A stretch of DNA of 11,734 nucleotides from Rhodothermota bacterium. Its GTDB lineage: Bacteria; Hydrogenedentota; Hydrogenedentia; Hydrogenedentales; GCA-2746185. Of the stretch, positions 1 through 6,517 are shown piece after piece. The stretch spans positions 1 through 11,734 of the forward strand of contig VFKU01000181.1 of the NCBI GenBank assembly GCA_009885415.1, read 5' to 3'. The translations under genes were made by a program, and so were the position numbers. The number at the start of each line of letters is the position of its first letter. Positions within the stretch are counted from its first letter, which is position 1. Under the pieces are notes generated by a model that worked only from the letters and a program-made list of their open reading frames with translations, did no database searches and was not told the DNA's origin.

Positions 1-223
1 GCCCCCCGTTCTTCTGGCGCAGGAGTCGAACCTTCGGCCCGGAGGGGTGTGTAGTTACGACGTCGTCCAGCGGATCGTCTCCGCCGTCATCGACGATAAG
101 CACTTCGTACTTGTCCTTCGGGTAATCCAGTTCGCAGAGCGCGGCCAGACACTCGCGCACGCGCGCCGGCCGATTGTAGGTCGGGACGATGATGGAAAAC
201 GTAAACTCGGGTTCGGTCTGCAT
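1..223 (-). CDS. Glycosyltransferase family 2, N-terminal part (cut by window edge)
   Basis: Only the first 74 codons are present; the gene continues past the left edge. The translation begins MQTEPEFTFSIIVPTYNRP and continues into a VLIVDDGGDD stretch and then RLLRQKNGG. This is the classic start of a GT-A fold family 2 glycosyltransferase: strand beta-1 with VPTYNRP, and the first nucleotide-sugar-binding Asp pair in VDDG. The family transfers a sugar from a nucleotide donor in the cytoplasm or at the inner face of the membrane; donor and acceptor cannot be told from this fragment. The ATG at 223 is chosen because GAAGG lies just upstream and it gives the usual short leader before the first strand. 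The same frame stays open further upstream with only TTG codons as alternatives. It lies 98 bp after the SDR gene in the same orientation and is probably the last gene visible of the leftward operon. The GT2 assignment is firm, the specific function unknown. Confidence 0.88.
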   Translation of the reverse strand, partial: MQTEPEFTFSIIVPTYNRPARVRECLAALCELDYPKDKYEVLIVDDGGDDPLDDVVTTHPSGPKVRLLRQKNGG

Positions 224-321
224 GGCCTTCAACAAGCGCAATGATCTCTGTCGGACGCTTTCGCCAACCCATTGTCTTGCGGGACGGGCGATATCCCACG
301 AGCGAGAACCACTGCTCCCGA

Positions 322-1299
322 CTACAAAAGCCTCTCGTTCCGAAAATACTCCGCCGTGCGCCGGACGCACTCGGCGGTCGTGACGGTGGGTGTAAAACCC
401 AAACGTTCGCGCGCTTTCGACAGATCGAATTCCATGTCGGCCAGGAAAACCTCGTAGTGTTTGGTTCGGGACGGTTCGCGGCGAGTCGCCCGGTAAGCGA
501 GCGTCGCAAGGTGCGTGTAAAGGACGAAAGGCGCCGCGGGCAATCGCCCGACCTCTCCATAGACGCCGACCTCGCTTCGAACTATATCGACGTATTGGCG
601 CACCTTCAATGGCTCGGCGCCCGAGACGTTGAAAACTTCCCCTTCGACGCCGGGGGTCTCTGCACATCGGAGGAGACACTCGGCGGCGTCCGTGGCGTAG
701 CCGATCTGAATCCTGTTATCGCCGCGGCCGACGATGCGGAAATCCCTCTGACGGGCGGCGCGATAAAAAGGAACCCAACTCTTTGCGCCGCGGCCGACGA
801 TGCTCGATAGGCGGGCGATCACAGCGGGGAGGCCGTCGCTCTTGTATCGCTTGAGCAAGACTGTTTCCGCATCGGCCTTCGACGAGCGATAGTGGGTGTT
901 GGGGCGGACCGGGAAACTCTCGTTAATCGGCCCCTGGGTGACGAAACCGTAAACTCCGATCGAGCTGGTGAAAACCAGGCGCTGAACGCCCGCCGAGAGC
1001 GCGGCTTCGGCCACATTTTTCGTTCCTCCCACGTTGACCTGGGTGAAGCGCCGGTGATCGTCCGCCTTCGCCGGGCGCGCGGCACCCAGATGGAAGATCC
1101 AATCGCATCCCTCGGCCGCGCGCTTTAGCCCCTCCAAGTCGCAAAGGTCTCCCTCGACGACCTCCGCCTCAAGGCCCTCGAGGCTGGAACGATCACTCGC
1201 CGGACGAACCAGCGCGCGCGCCTGGTGTCCTCTTTCGATCAGCTTGGCGACGACGCAGGACCCGATCGTGCCGTTGGCGCCGGTGACGAGCGCCCTCAC
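322..1299 (-). CDS. NAD-dependent epimerase/dehydratase (extended SDR)
   Basis: The 325-residue product has the length of extended short-chain dehydrogenases that epimerise, dehydrate or reduce nucleotide sugars. Visible hallmarks are the Rossmann TGANGTIG at residues 6-13, an acidic GDL at 50-52, the FTSSIGVYG strand with the catalytic Ser region at 110-118, and the YRSSK active-site motif (Tyr137, Lys141). A substrate-binding C-terminal half follows, with RLSSIVGRG and later GRGDNRIQIGYATD. It starts at GTG (1297-1299), which overlaps the TGA stop of the upstream GT2-like gene in the arrangement GTGA, so translation is probably coupled. The family could include UDP-glucuronate decarboxylases, 4-epimerases or steroid-type 3-beta dehydrogenases. 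The polysaccharide setting favours a nucleotide-sugar substrate, but nothing in the sequence fixes which one. It is distinct from the clear GalE elsewhere in the window. Confidence 0.9.
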   Translation of the reverse strand: MRALVTGANGTIGSCVVAKLIERGHQARALVRPASDRSSLEGLEAEVVEGDLCDLEGLKRAAEGCDWIFHLGAARPAKADDHRRFTQVNVGGTKNVAEAALSAGVQRLVFTSSIGVYGFVTQGPINESFPVRPNTHYRSSKADAETVLLKRYKSDGLPAVIARLSSIVGRGAKSWVPFYRAARQRDFRIVGRGDNRIQIGYATDAAECLLRCAETPGVEGEVFNVSGAEPLKVRQYVDIVRSEVGVYGEVGRLPAAPFVLYTHLATLAYRATRREPSRTKHYEVFLADMEFDLSKARERLGFTPTVTTAECVRRTAEYFRNERLL

Positions 1300-2294
1300 G
1301 ATTCGGCAACGCGTTGCGCGAGCAGAGACTTAAATTGCTTGATCTCTTTCTTGTTTGCTCGCAGTTCGATTTCCAATTCGTGACGCGCCATCCAAGTGAT
1401 GGAATCGCCGGCGCCCGCAAGGTAGCCGGCGCACTCGCCGAGGGCGATGATCCCCGTCAACAGCAGCGCCATTGGCAGGAGCCGATAGGCAGGATATCGG
1501 TTATGAAAGCGCGCGAAATTTTCGCGAATCAGGTAGAGTTGAATGAACGGAAACAAGGGCGAGGCCAGAACATAGACCAGTTTCCTCGCGAAGCTCCAGT
1601 TCTTCGATCGCGAAGCCGCGAAGAGCCGACCCCTGCCGAACATCGCCGACCCGGCCGCCGAAAACTTGGAGTCCGAAATGTGTCGGGTCCGAGCTCGGGG
1701 ATCGAGGTAGAAGCGGTGGCCTTGCACCCTCAAACGATCTTGCAGGTGATCCTCGGGTTCGAGAACATTTTCCAGGTCGTCATCGAATTGCATGACTAGG
1801 TCCCGTTTATAGGACGAGTTGTGCCACGGCAGTCGATCGATTTCGGCTGCCTCGGTGCGGGCGATCCAGTTGCCGTAGTCGATCAGGCGCTCGGTTCGGC
1901 TGATCAGCGTCTGCGGATTGAAGATTTCGATCACGGGACAGACGCCCGCCCAGGGACCCTTGTAGGCCTCGATCAGAACCTCGGCCCACTGCGGATCCGG
2001 GAAGGCGTGGTTCTCGACCATGCCGAGGATGGGTCCTCGCGCGGCCCTGACCGCGGCCGCGGCGGCTGTGCCCCGGTGCAGGAATTCGCCCACCTCGACG
2101 ACCTGGTAGCTGTGGAGGTTTTTCAAGTCGGATTCCACCAGACCCAGTCGCTTGCGTGAGGGGGCGGCGATGACGAGTTCCAACGACTCTCGCACCGTCT
2201 GCGCGGCAATATGCATTACGGCCAGACGAATTGTGTCATACGTGTCGTGGCACACGAGTATGACGGACATTTTTATGTCGCTCTGGGATTTCAC
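1296..2294 (-). CDS. GT2-like glycosyltransferase with C-terminal membrane segments
   Basis: The 332-residue product begins with a GT2-like strand (MSVILVCHDTYDTIR, from residue 9). Later it has GPILGMVENHAFPDPQW (about 87-103), where most GT2 enzymes carry the metal-binding DxD, and then EPEDHLQDRL (179-188), which matches the ED near the catalytic base. From family knowledge, a GT2 subgroup has EDH at the first site; here it reads ENH. Two hydrophobic stretches at about 238-258 and 272-296 suggest membrane attachment. The last 30 residues, rich in Glu, Lys and Leu, look like a short amphipathic helix or coiled coil. The start is GTG at 2292-2294, supported by an AGGAGGT ribosome binding site 8 bases upstream; a later in-frame ATG (2268-2270) lacks such a site. 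It lies 76 bp after the AlkP-like gene and overlaps the SDR gene by 4 bp. Donor and acceptor are unknown. Confidence 0.85.
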   Translation of the reverse strand: MKSQSDIKMSVILVCHDTYDTIRLAVMHIAAQTVRESLELVIAAPSRKRLGLVESDLKNLHSYQVVEVGEFLHRGTAAAAAVRAARGPILGMVENHAFPDPQWAEVLIEAYKGPWAGVCPVIEIFNPQTLISRTERLIDYGNWIARTEAAEIDRLPWHNSSYKRDLVMQFDDDLENVLEPEDHLQDRLRVQGHRFYLDPRARTRHISDSKFSAAGSAMFGRGRLFAASRSKNWSFARKLVYVLASPLFPFIQLYLIRENFARFHNRYPAYRLLPMALLLTGIIALGECAGYLAGAGDSITWMARHELEIELRANKKEIKQFKSLLAQRVAES

Positions 2295-2302
2295 CGCTTT
2301 CT

Positions 2303-2309
2303 ACCTCCT
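2303..2309 (-). promoter_or_regulatory. Strong ribosome binding site deciding a GTG start
   Basis: On the minus strand the sequence AGGAGGT is followed by 8 bases and then GTG AAA TCC. This near-perfect Shine-Dalgarno sequence picks the GTG at 2294 as the start of the membrane-anchored GT2-like gene, rather than the ATG eight codons later. The 76-bp gap before this gene is the only sizeable gap between the first five genes of the leftward run, so this gene is likely translated independently. Confidence 0.8.
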
Positions 2310-2370
2310 GATTTTCTCAACCTTCCGTTCGATTCGATCTTGTTCCAGTTCGCCTCGGCACGTCCAAGCC

Positions 2371-3921
2371 TTAGCCGGGCGTTGGGTCTTTTTTCTTTTT
2401 TATACTACTCAGGACCTTGCCGGCGAGTTCCTCCGCCGGGGGCTGGCCGAGCAATGCGAGGAAGGTCGGCGTCAGGTCCAGCAGCGAGACCTCTCCCAAG
2501 TCGCCGTTGTTTTCGATGGCGGGGCCGGCGGCTGCCACGAAGCCGAACTGGGAGTGATCACTGCCCCGGTGGAATTCGCACTGCGATTGGACGATCTCGC
2601 CCTGGGGATGCTGCACCCGCGCCACGAAGTGGTCGGCCTCTTCCCATTCGACGAAAAGGTCGGGCAGGATCTCCGGCGGGTCGCCGCCGAAGAGGTCTTG
2701 AGTGCGACGGATTGCCTTGATCGCCGGGCGCCTCGTCACCGGATCGACAAGCTTGCGCAATTCCGCCTCAAACTCGTCCAGCGTCTTCTCGTATTCGGCG
2801 CCGGGCTCGACGATCCCCTCGGGCTCGCGCCCCGCGAGATTCACACGAAATTGGCTGGTGTAGTATGAAGGGATGGAGAAGATCCGCGTCCGGCTCCAGT
2901 CCGTCGCCTTGCTGAACTTGTCGCTGACCAAATTCTCGCGGGCCTTGCTCGAAAGAAAACCGCTCAATGCGTTCCGGACACTTTGCGGCAGCATCTTCCG
3001 AAGCAAATTGAGGGGATCGAATCCACTTGAAACGCCCTTGGGTGCGAACTGGTAGCCCAGTGCAAAGGGAATCGCCGCAGACAACCCCGCGGCCGGCCAC
3101 TGGGACTTCATGCCGACCGAGGAGACGAGGACTACGTTTGCATCTGGAGGCTGGAGAGCGAGGATTTCGCCGAATGCTGCGTCGATCGCTTGATAAAGAT
3201 TCTTGATTGCGTCCGTGAGCTCGCCATCATGCTCTTTGGGCACGGGCTGATTCGATCCTGGACGATAGCGCCAGAATTGATGTGACCCCGTATGGGCTTC
3301 GGCAAACACTGCAACCACCAGATCAAAACTTTTCTCGCCGAGCAGTGAGCGACAAAGCCGGCCCTTCTTCGCGGCGCGTTCCATGAGTTGCGCGTAGAGT
3401 TTTCGGTCTTCTGAGTAGTCGCTCGCCGGGTCCTCGTGGATCACCGTCTGAGGGCCGAACTCGCTGCCGACTCGAGCAAGAAGTTCATCGGGATAACTCG
3501 ATGCCGGATAGTAGGGGTAATGCGTCGCCCACTCGGAGAGTTGCAACCCCGGGTGGGGTCTCGGCGCGGCGATGTCTGGGACGTCGATGACGGCAATCCG
3601 CTTTTCGGCCGGGAGTCGAGTCCAAAAAGGCTCCACGCCGAGCTCGCGGCCCCGCACGGGAGCAAGGGTGTAGGACCCGGGCTTCAACTGACGAAAGTAG
3701 TGGTAGCCATGCTCGGCGCGCGAGATCCCGCTCATCAACGAAACCCAGACGCCGTGCTCGCTGACCATCTCCGGCCCGGCCGTCTTCCCGAAACATCCGC
3801 GACGGACGATCGATCCGATGTTCGGCAACGTGCCGTCCGAAGCCCAGCGCATGATGAGTTCGGGGTCCCCCGCGTCGATGCCGAGGATGACCAAAGGCGC
3901 CCGGTCTGCGTGTTGCTTCAT
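2371..3921 (-). CDS. AlkP-superfamily phosphohydrolase/phosphodiesterase-like protein, metal site degenerate
   Basis: The 516-residue product belongs to the type I phosphodiesterase/nucleotide pyrophosphatase branch of the alkaline phosphatase superfamily. Signs are VILGIDAGDP with the first metal Asp (D16), a nucleophile region at SEHGVWVSLMSG (S54 to G65) followed by HGYHYFRQLKPGSY, FAEAHTGSHQFW (205-217; H210 and H214 as likely ligands), LPDLFVEW (419-426), GSDHSQFGFVAAAGP (453-467, H456) and the terminal LLDLTPTFLALLG. The family hydrolyses or transfers phosphate esters with two metal ions. At 267-271 the sequence is SSVGM, where relatives usually have an Asp-His or Ser-x-His pair before Gly-Met, so a ligand appears lost. 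There is no signal peptide or membrane segment, so it is probably cytoplasmic. Its ATG overlaps the GT4 stop as ATGA. The C-terminus is Lys-rich and encoded by an A-rich tract. A glycan phospho-modification role is inferred only from context. Confidence 0.85.
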   Translation of the reverse strand: MKQHADRAPLVILGIDAGDPELIMRWASDGTLPNIGSIVRRGCFGKTAGPEMVSEHGVWVSLMSGISRAEHGYHYFRQLKPGSYTLAPVRGRELGVEPFWTRLPAEKRIAVIDVPDIAAPRPHPGLQLSEWATHYPYYPASSYPDELLARVGSEFGPQTVIHEDPASDYSEDRKLYAQLMERAAKKGRLCRSLLGEKSFDLVVAVFAEAHTGSHQFWRYRPGSNQPVPKEHDGELTDAIKNLYQAIDAAFGEILALQPPDANVVLVSSVGMKSQWPAAGLSAAIPFALGYQFAPKGVSSGFDPLNLLRKMLPQSVRNALSGFLSSKARENLVSDKFSKATDWSRTRIFSIPSYYTSQFRVNLAGREPEGIVEPGAEYEKTLDEFEAELRKLVDPVTRRPAIKAIRRTQDLFGGDPPEILPDLFVEWEEADHFVARVQHPQGEIVQSQCEFHRGSDHSQFGFVAAAGPAIENNGDLGEVSLLDLTPTFLALLGQPPAEELAGKVLSSIKKKKDPTPG

Positions 3922-5108
3922 GTAGGCACCGCTCCATTGAGTAGTCTCTTGTAGAGTCCCTCCATGCGATCGATCTCTACATCAAGCGAGTATCGCTCAA
4001 GGGCAACCTCGTGACCTCTGCGCCCGAACGATTCGCACAACTCTCGATCGCCGGCCAATCGCGTCAGGGCCTCGGCAAGCTCTGTTTCGTTCCCGGGAGT
4101 GAAGAGGATGCCCGATTCGCCGTCATCGACGATTTCGGCCGGCCCACCCGAGCGACTGGCCACCACGGCGGTGCCGCGCATGCTTCCCTCGATCGCGACC
4201 ATCCCGAAGGGCTCGTCCCATAGGGAGGGAACGACCTGGGCCCACGCGCGTTCAAAGCGCCGGTCCATCTCCTCGAAGGGGAGGGCGCCCATGAACTCGA
4301 CGCTCGATGCCACACCGAGTTCGCCGGCCAGACTCTTGAGCGAATCCGCCTCGGGGCCGTCGCCGGCGATCCAGAGCTTGGCCGAGGGGGCCGCCTGGCG
4401 GGTCCTGGCGAAAGCGCGAATGAGAGTCCCGACGCCCTTTTCATAGGAGAGGCGCCCGGCATACGCGAAGATCGGATCGCCTGAGAGTGGCGGCCGCGCG
4501 AGACGAAGGTTGCACCCGTTCGGGATGACCTCGACCGGCCCCACGCCTTCGGCCTCCAGCCACTCTTTCATGGCGCTACTCGGGGTGATGAACGCGTCGA
4601 AGACATCCTGGTTCCGTTTCCAGAGGTAATGCTGGAGCATCATCGGCACCCAACTCTGGGGCGTAAGACAACCGCTTGAGAGGCAGGCCCGGCCCATCTT
4701 GTTACGGCAGACCGAAGCATCGGGCAGGAGCTTGCGGCCGTTGGGGCAGATCGGTTTAAAGGTCACAATGTGGTAGATGGCGGGCACGTTTCGTAACAAC
4801 GAAAGGATGGAGGGCGAGAGCTGCCAGAGAAACATCTTCACGTGGACGATGTCGGCTTTGAATTCGGTCAAGACCTTCTTCAACTCACGCAGCGCCGAGA
4901 GGTTGAACGTTGAGTTGAGCACCTGCAAGCGGCTGGTCGTCCCGCGGCAGGTCCAATCGGCGAACGACGGTCCGGGGATGAGCTGGGCGTCGCTGGAAAA
5001 GACCCGGACGTCGTGGCCGCGCCGAAGCAAACCCTCGCGCAATGAGAACAACATAATCTCGGCGCCGGCCGTGGGTACGGCGTAGTCGTTAACGAGCAGA
5101 ATCTTCAT
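3918..5108 (-). CDS. Glycosyltransferase family 4
   Basis: The 396-residue product is a GT-B fold glycosyltransferase of family 4, which transfers a sugar from a nucleotide donor with retention of configuration. Motifs in order are the N-terminal MKILLVNDYAVPTAGAE (Gly-Ala-Glu at 15-17), IPNG (195-198), AGRLSYEKG (217-225), AGDGPE (248-253) and the donor-binding EPFGMVAIE at 299-307, an intact EX7E pair (E299, E307). Four cysteines at 121, 134, 142 and 147 form a CPNG...C...C...C patch, a feature known from a subset of GT4 proteins and possibly a small metal-binding loop. The frame is open upstream to 5426, but that stretch lies inside the oxidoreductase gene; the MKILL start at 5108 matches family starts. 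It overlaps the oxidoreductase stop by 20 bp and the AlkP-like start by 4 bp, placing it mid-operon. The substrate is unknown. Confidence 0.93.
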   Translation of the reverse strand: MKILLVNDYAVPTAGAEIMLFSLREGLLRRGHDVRVFSSDAQLIPGPSFADWTCRGTTSRLQVLNSTFNLSALRELKKVLTEFKADIVHVKMFLWQLSPSILSLLRNVPAIYHIVTFKPICPNGRKLLPDASVCRNKMGRACLSSGCLTPQSWVPMMLQHYLWKRNQDVFDAFITPSSAMKEWLEAEGVGPVEVIPNGCNLRLARPPLSGDPIFAYAGRLSYEKGVGTLIRAFARTRQAAPSAKLWIAGDGPEADSLKSLAGELGVASSVEFMGALPFEEMDRRFERAWAQVVPSLWDEPFGMVAIEGSMRGTAVVASRSGGPAEIVDDGESGILFTPGNETELAEALTRLAGDRELCESFGRRGHEVALERYSLDVEIDRMEGLYKRLLNGAVPT

Positions 5109-6153
5109 CTTTTTCCGCTCGGAGCTCGACTTTCCGCCCCTCTCGCGCCGATCGTTCGGCCGCCTCGATGATTTCCAGGCCTCGGTAGCCGGCGTCCAGA
5201 CTGGGCGCGGCCTGGCGGTCGGCCAAGGCCGCGTCGACGAAGGCCCCGAGCGCCCGCCAGTAGGATTCCTCTGGACCGGCATCCGTAAATTTGCGCCGCC
5301 AGTACGAAAAACTCGCCAAGTCTCGGAACGCATAGCCCGCTCGCAACAGGCGGACGCGCTCGAGCGAGGGCGGGTGTATTTCGATCTTGTCCGATCGATA
5401 GCGATCAAACACGATCCGACCTGCATCGCCCGAAATCTCGAACCGGTCGTTTTCGACCGCCGTGATCGAGGCCGTGATCTGGGCCGTCGGCCCGTTCTCG
5501 AATTCGAGTTGCAACATCGCGGTGTCGTCCTCGGAATGGAGGGAACCGAGAGTGCACCCGACTGCGACCGGCTCTGCGTCGAGCAGCCACGCGGCGAGAT
5601 CCAGATGGTGGGAGGCGAGATCGAGCAACGCGCCTCCTCCCGTTTCTCGGCGTTGTTTCCAGGCCGGCAGGTCTCTGGCCGCCGAAGAGAATACGCTCTG
5701 CATGGCTACGACCTTGCCGATGCGGCCCTCGGCAATAAGCCGCCGCGCTTCAACCTGCATGGGGCCGAAGCGATAATTATATCCGATCATGCCCACCCGG
5801 CCCGAGTTGCGCCAAGCACGGACGACCTTGCGGCCTTCGTCCAAAGACAGTCCCAGGGGTTTCTCGAGATACACGTGCAGGCCTCGATCGAAGGCCGCCA
5901 CGGCCGCCGAAACGTGTAGCGGATTGGGCAGGGCAATGACGACCGCGTCCACCTGGGCCTCGGCGAGAAGCTCCCGGAAATCGGCATAGGCGGCGGACGA
6001 GGGGACGCGCCTGGACGCTTCGTCGCGCAGGGCCGGGTCGAGCTCGGCGATCGCCGTCAGCTCGACGGACGGCATCCGGCTCAAGACGGGGAGGTGGAGG
6101 TGGCGCGCGGCTCCCCCACAGCCGAAAAGGGCCAATCTTAATTTTCGTTTCAA
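5089..6153 (-). CDS. Gfo/Idh/MocA family sugar oxidoreductase
   Basis: The 354-residue product has the usual length and layout of Gfo/Idh/MocA NAD(P)-dependent dehydrogenases. An N-terminal Rossmann fold begins LRLALFGCGGAARHLHLP (glycine motif at 11-14). EKP follows at 97-99, with Lys98 the expected catalytic lysine, and then TGGGALLDLASHHLDLAAWL (171-190) with the His and Asp expected near the active site. Family members oxidise or reduce a hydroxyl of sugars or nucleotide sugars, for example 3-oxidation of UDP-sugar acids before amination, but no partner aminotransferase lies in the window. The start is TTG at 6151-6153, selected by an AGAGAGGA site 9 bases upstream and by the family N-terminus. 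No in-frame ATG gives a full domain. It is the first gene of the leftward operon, and its end overlaps the GT4 start by 20 bp. The family call is firm, the substrate unknown. Confidence 0.93.
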   Translation of the reverse strand: MKRKLRLALFGCGGAARHLHLPVLSRMPSVELTAIAELDPALRDEASRRVPSSAAYADFRELLAEAQVDAVVIALPNPLHVSAAVAAFDRGLHVYLEKPLGLSLDEGRKVVRAWRNSGRVGMIGYNYRFGPMQVEARRLIAEGRIGKVVAMQSVFSSAARDLPAWKQRRETGGGALLDLASHHLDLAAWLLDAEPVAVGCTLGSLHSEDDTAMLQLEFENGPTAQITASITAVENDRFEISGDAGRIVFDRYRSDKIEIHPPSLERVRLLRAGYAFRDLASFSYWRRKFTDAGPEESYWRALGAFVDAALADRQAAPSLDAGYRGLEIIEAAERSAREGRKVELRAEKDEDSAR

Positions 6154-6517
6154 GGCGGCGATTCCTCTCTAATCGTCGAGATTGCCGAATGGCCGGAGTA
6201 TCTAGACCCGAAGTGAGTATCGCACGGCTCTCGGACGGCTCCAATAGACAATGCCACAGACTCCGGATTCCCGGGGGAATACGAAATAAAATAGCGTTTA
6301 TATGGGGGCGAAACGGCGGCGATTGGGGGCTACTGAGTGTCCCGTACTCAAATTTCTCAAAAGGATTAACATGGATGAATTATAGTTGCTCCGAGTCGCC
6401 GGTGGCGGATGCACTCCTGAGCCAGGTTACCGTCGATATCAAACCGCCGATCTCAGCGATTACTCGAATTCGCGGATAGACTCAACCTGTAATGACAACC
6501 TTAAGGTGCAAAGCTGA
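6154..6517. promoter_or_regulatory. Divergent intergenic region between the leftward operon and the flippase gene
   Basis: These 364 bp hold no convincing gene and must contain promoters for both directions. The most AT-rich part is 6281-6302 (with TAAAAT at 6287 and TTTATA at 6297), and a second AT-rich patch with TATAGT lies near 6380. Neither has a clear -35 partner at the right distance, so no exact promoter is claimed. GAGTATC occurs twice in direct orientation, 19 bp apart (6196-6202 and 6215-6221). The inverted pair TGAGT/ACTCA (6334-6338 and 6346-6350) is a possible operator. An open frame on the plus strand (6189-6479) has no ribosome binding site or recognisable domain. Confidence 0.5.
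6163..6170 (-). promoter_or_regulatory. Ribosome binding site deciding a TTG start
   Basis: On the minus strand AGAGAGGA precedes TTG AAA CGA by 9 bases. The site and the immediately following Rossmann strand identify TTG at 6153 as the start of the first gene of the leftward operon. Confidence 0.65.

Noticed and set aside
720..803. An 18-bp direct repeat (720-737 and 786-803) inside the SDR gene.
   Set aside because: Both copies encode an IVGRG stretch in the same frame, 22 codons apart. The two motifs sit at normal positions of the SDR fold, so this is most likely chance codon similarity rather than a duplication.
2383..2401. A T-rich run near the end of the AlkP-like gene, considered as a terminator.
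   Set aside because: It lies within the coding sequence (Lys-rich C-terminus) and on the transcript it is an A-run, with no preceding hairpin.
5109..5426. A possible 106-residue N-terminal extension of the GT4 gene.
   Set aside because: It overlaps the C-terminal coding part of the oxidoreductase and has no GT4 similarity; MKILLVND is the natural start.
6189..6479. A 96-codon open frame on the plus strand in the divergent region.
   Set aside because: It has no ribosome binding site and no recognisable domain, and its composition looks non-coding; it lies where promoters are needed.
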